In this document: piece after piece, positions 6,979 through 7,140 of the stretch
How positions within the stretch are numbered: position 1 is the first letter of the stretch
Layout of the letters: every line of letters starts with the position of its first letter
Source: DASXTS01 sp036402215
GTDB taxonomy: Bacteria; Actinomycetota; Actinomycetes; Mycobacteriales; Pseudonocardiaceae
Direction of reading: 5' to 3'
Length of the DNA stretch: 7,140 nt
Assembly: GCA_036402215.1 (NCBI GenBank)
Contig: DASWTI010000002.1
Coordinates: 1 to 7,140, forward strand
Position numbers and translations under genes: made by a program
The notes under the pieces: model-generated
The model's input: only the letters and a program-made list of their open reading frames with translations
What the model was told of the DNA's origin: nothing
Databases searched by the model: none

Positions 6979-7140
6979 CGTCGAGCTGGTGGCCTCGGTC
7001 GCCGGGCTGCTGGTCGCGGGCGCCGGGGTGCTCGCCACCCTCGCCGCCTACCTGCTGCGCCGGGACGGGCCCCGATGGGTGCCGCGGCCGGACCTGGCCG
7101 GCGCGGCCGCGCTGCTGGACGGGGTGCGCCGCGGCCGGGG
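6968..7140 (+). CDS. Hypothetical protein with N-terminal membrane segment (cut by window edge)
   Basis: An ATG at 6968 opens a frame with no stop to the right edge (57 codons plus two bases) and strong G/C third-position bias. A GAGCGGGG-like purine stretch lies just upstream. Residues about 6-29 (ELVASVAGLLVAGAGVLATL and following) form one hydrophobic helix. Next come two Arg and a segment with Trp and Pro (RRDGPRWVPRPDL), then an Ala/Leu/Arg-rich start of a presumed cytoplasmic part. It overlaps the preceding membrane-protein gene by 11 nt, suggesting coupled translation and possibly a joint function. Too little is present to name a family. Confidence 0.6.
   Translation, partial: MGADVELVASVAGLLVAGAGVLATLAAYLLRRDGPRWVPRPDLAGAAALLDGVRRGR

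Overview
The window comes from a chromosome with very high G+C content: almost every third codon position in the real genes is G or C, GTG starts occur alongside ATG, and genes overlap tightly. Together with the gene families present, this points to an actinobacterium of the Streptomyces / Streptosporangiales / Actinomadura type. The genus cannot be fixed from the sequence alone.

Layout. (1) 1-863, minus strand: the N-terminal part of a GAF-domain transcriptional regulator of the PucR/CdaR-like type, cut by the left window edge. (2) 864-1034: the divergent control region, holding a GGTGG-N6-CCACC inverted repeat. (3) 1035-6423, plus strand: a compact six-gene operon. It encodes two ABC ATPases (LivG- and LivF-like), a substrate-binding lipoprotein, two permeases (LivH- and LivM-like) and a short-chain dehydrogenase whose active-site residues match D-3-hydroxybutyrate dehydrogenase. 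Junctions are a 14-nt overlap, a 26-nt gap with a strong ribosome binding site, a 6-nt gap with no ribosome binding site, and two 4-nt stop/start overlaps. (4) 6424-6477: a short spacer with a 7-bp-stem hairpin. (5) 6478-7140: two overlapping genes for membrane proteins of unknown function, the second cut by the right edge.

How the genes fit together. The two ATPases, two permeases and lipoprotein form a complete importer of the branched-chain amino acid type (HAAT family), whose members take up many small carboxylates and amides besides amino acids. The dehydrogenase is translationally coupled to the last permease gene and is predicted to oxidise (R)-3-hydroxybutyrate to acetoacetate with NAD+. 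The best hypothesis is an uptake and catabolism cassette for 3-hydroxybutyrate or a compound that yields it, controlled by the divergent ligand-sensing regulator. The transported ligand is inference, not something the sequence proves.

I saw no tRNA, rRNA, CRISPR array, insertion sequence, integrase or phage gene. The long reading frames antisense to the operon look like by-products of high G+C content.
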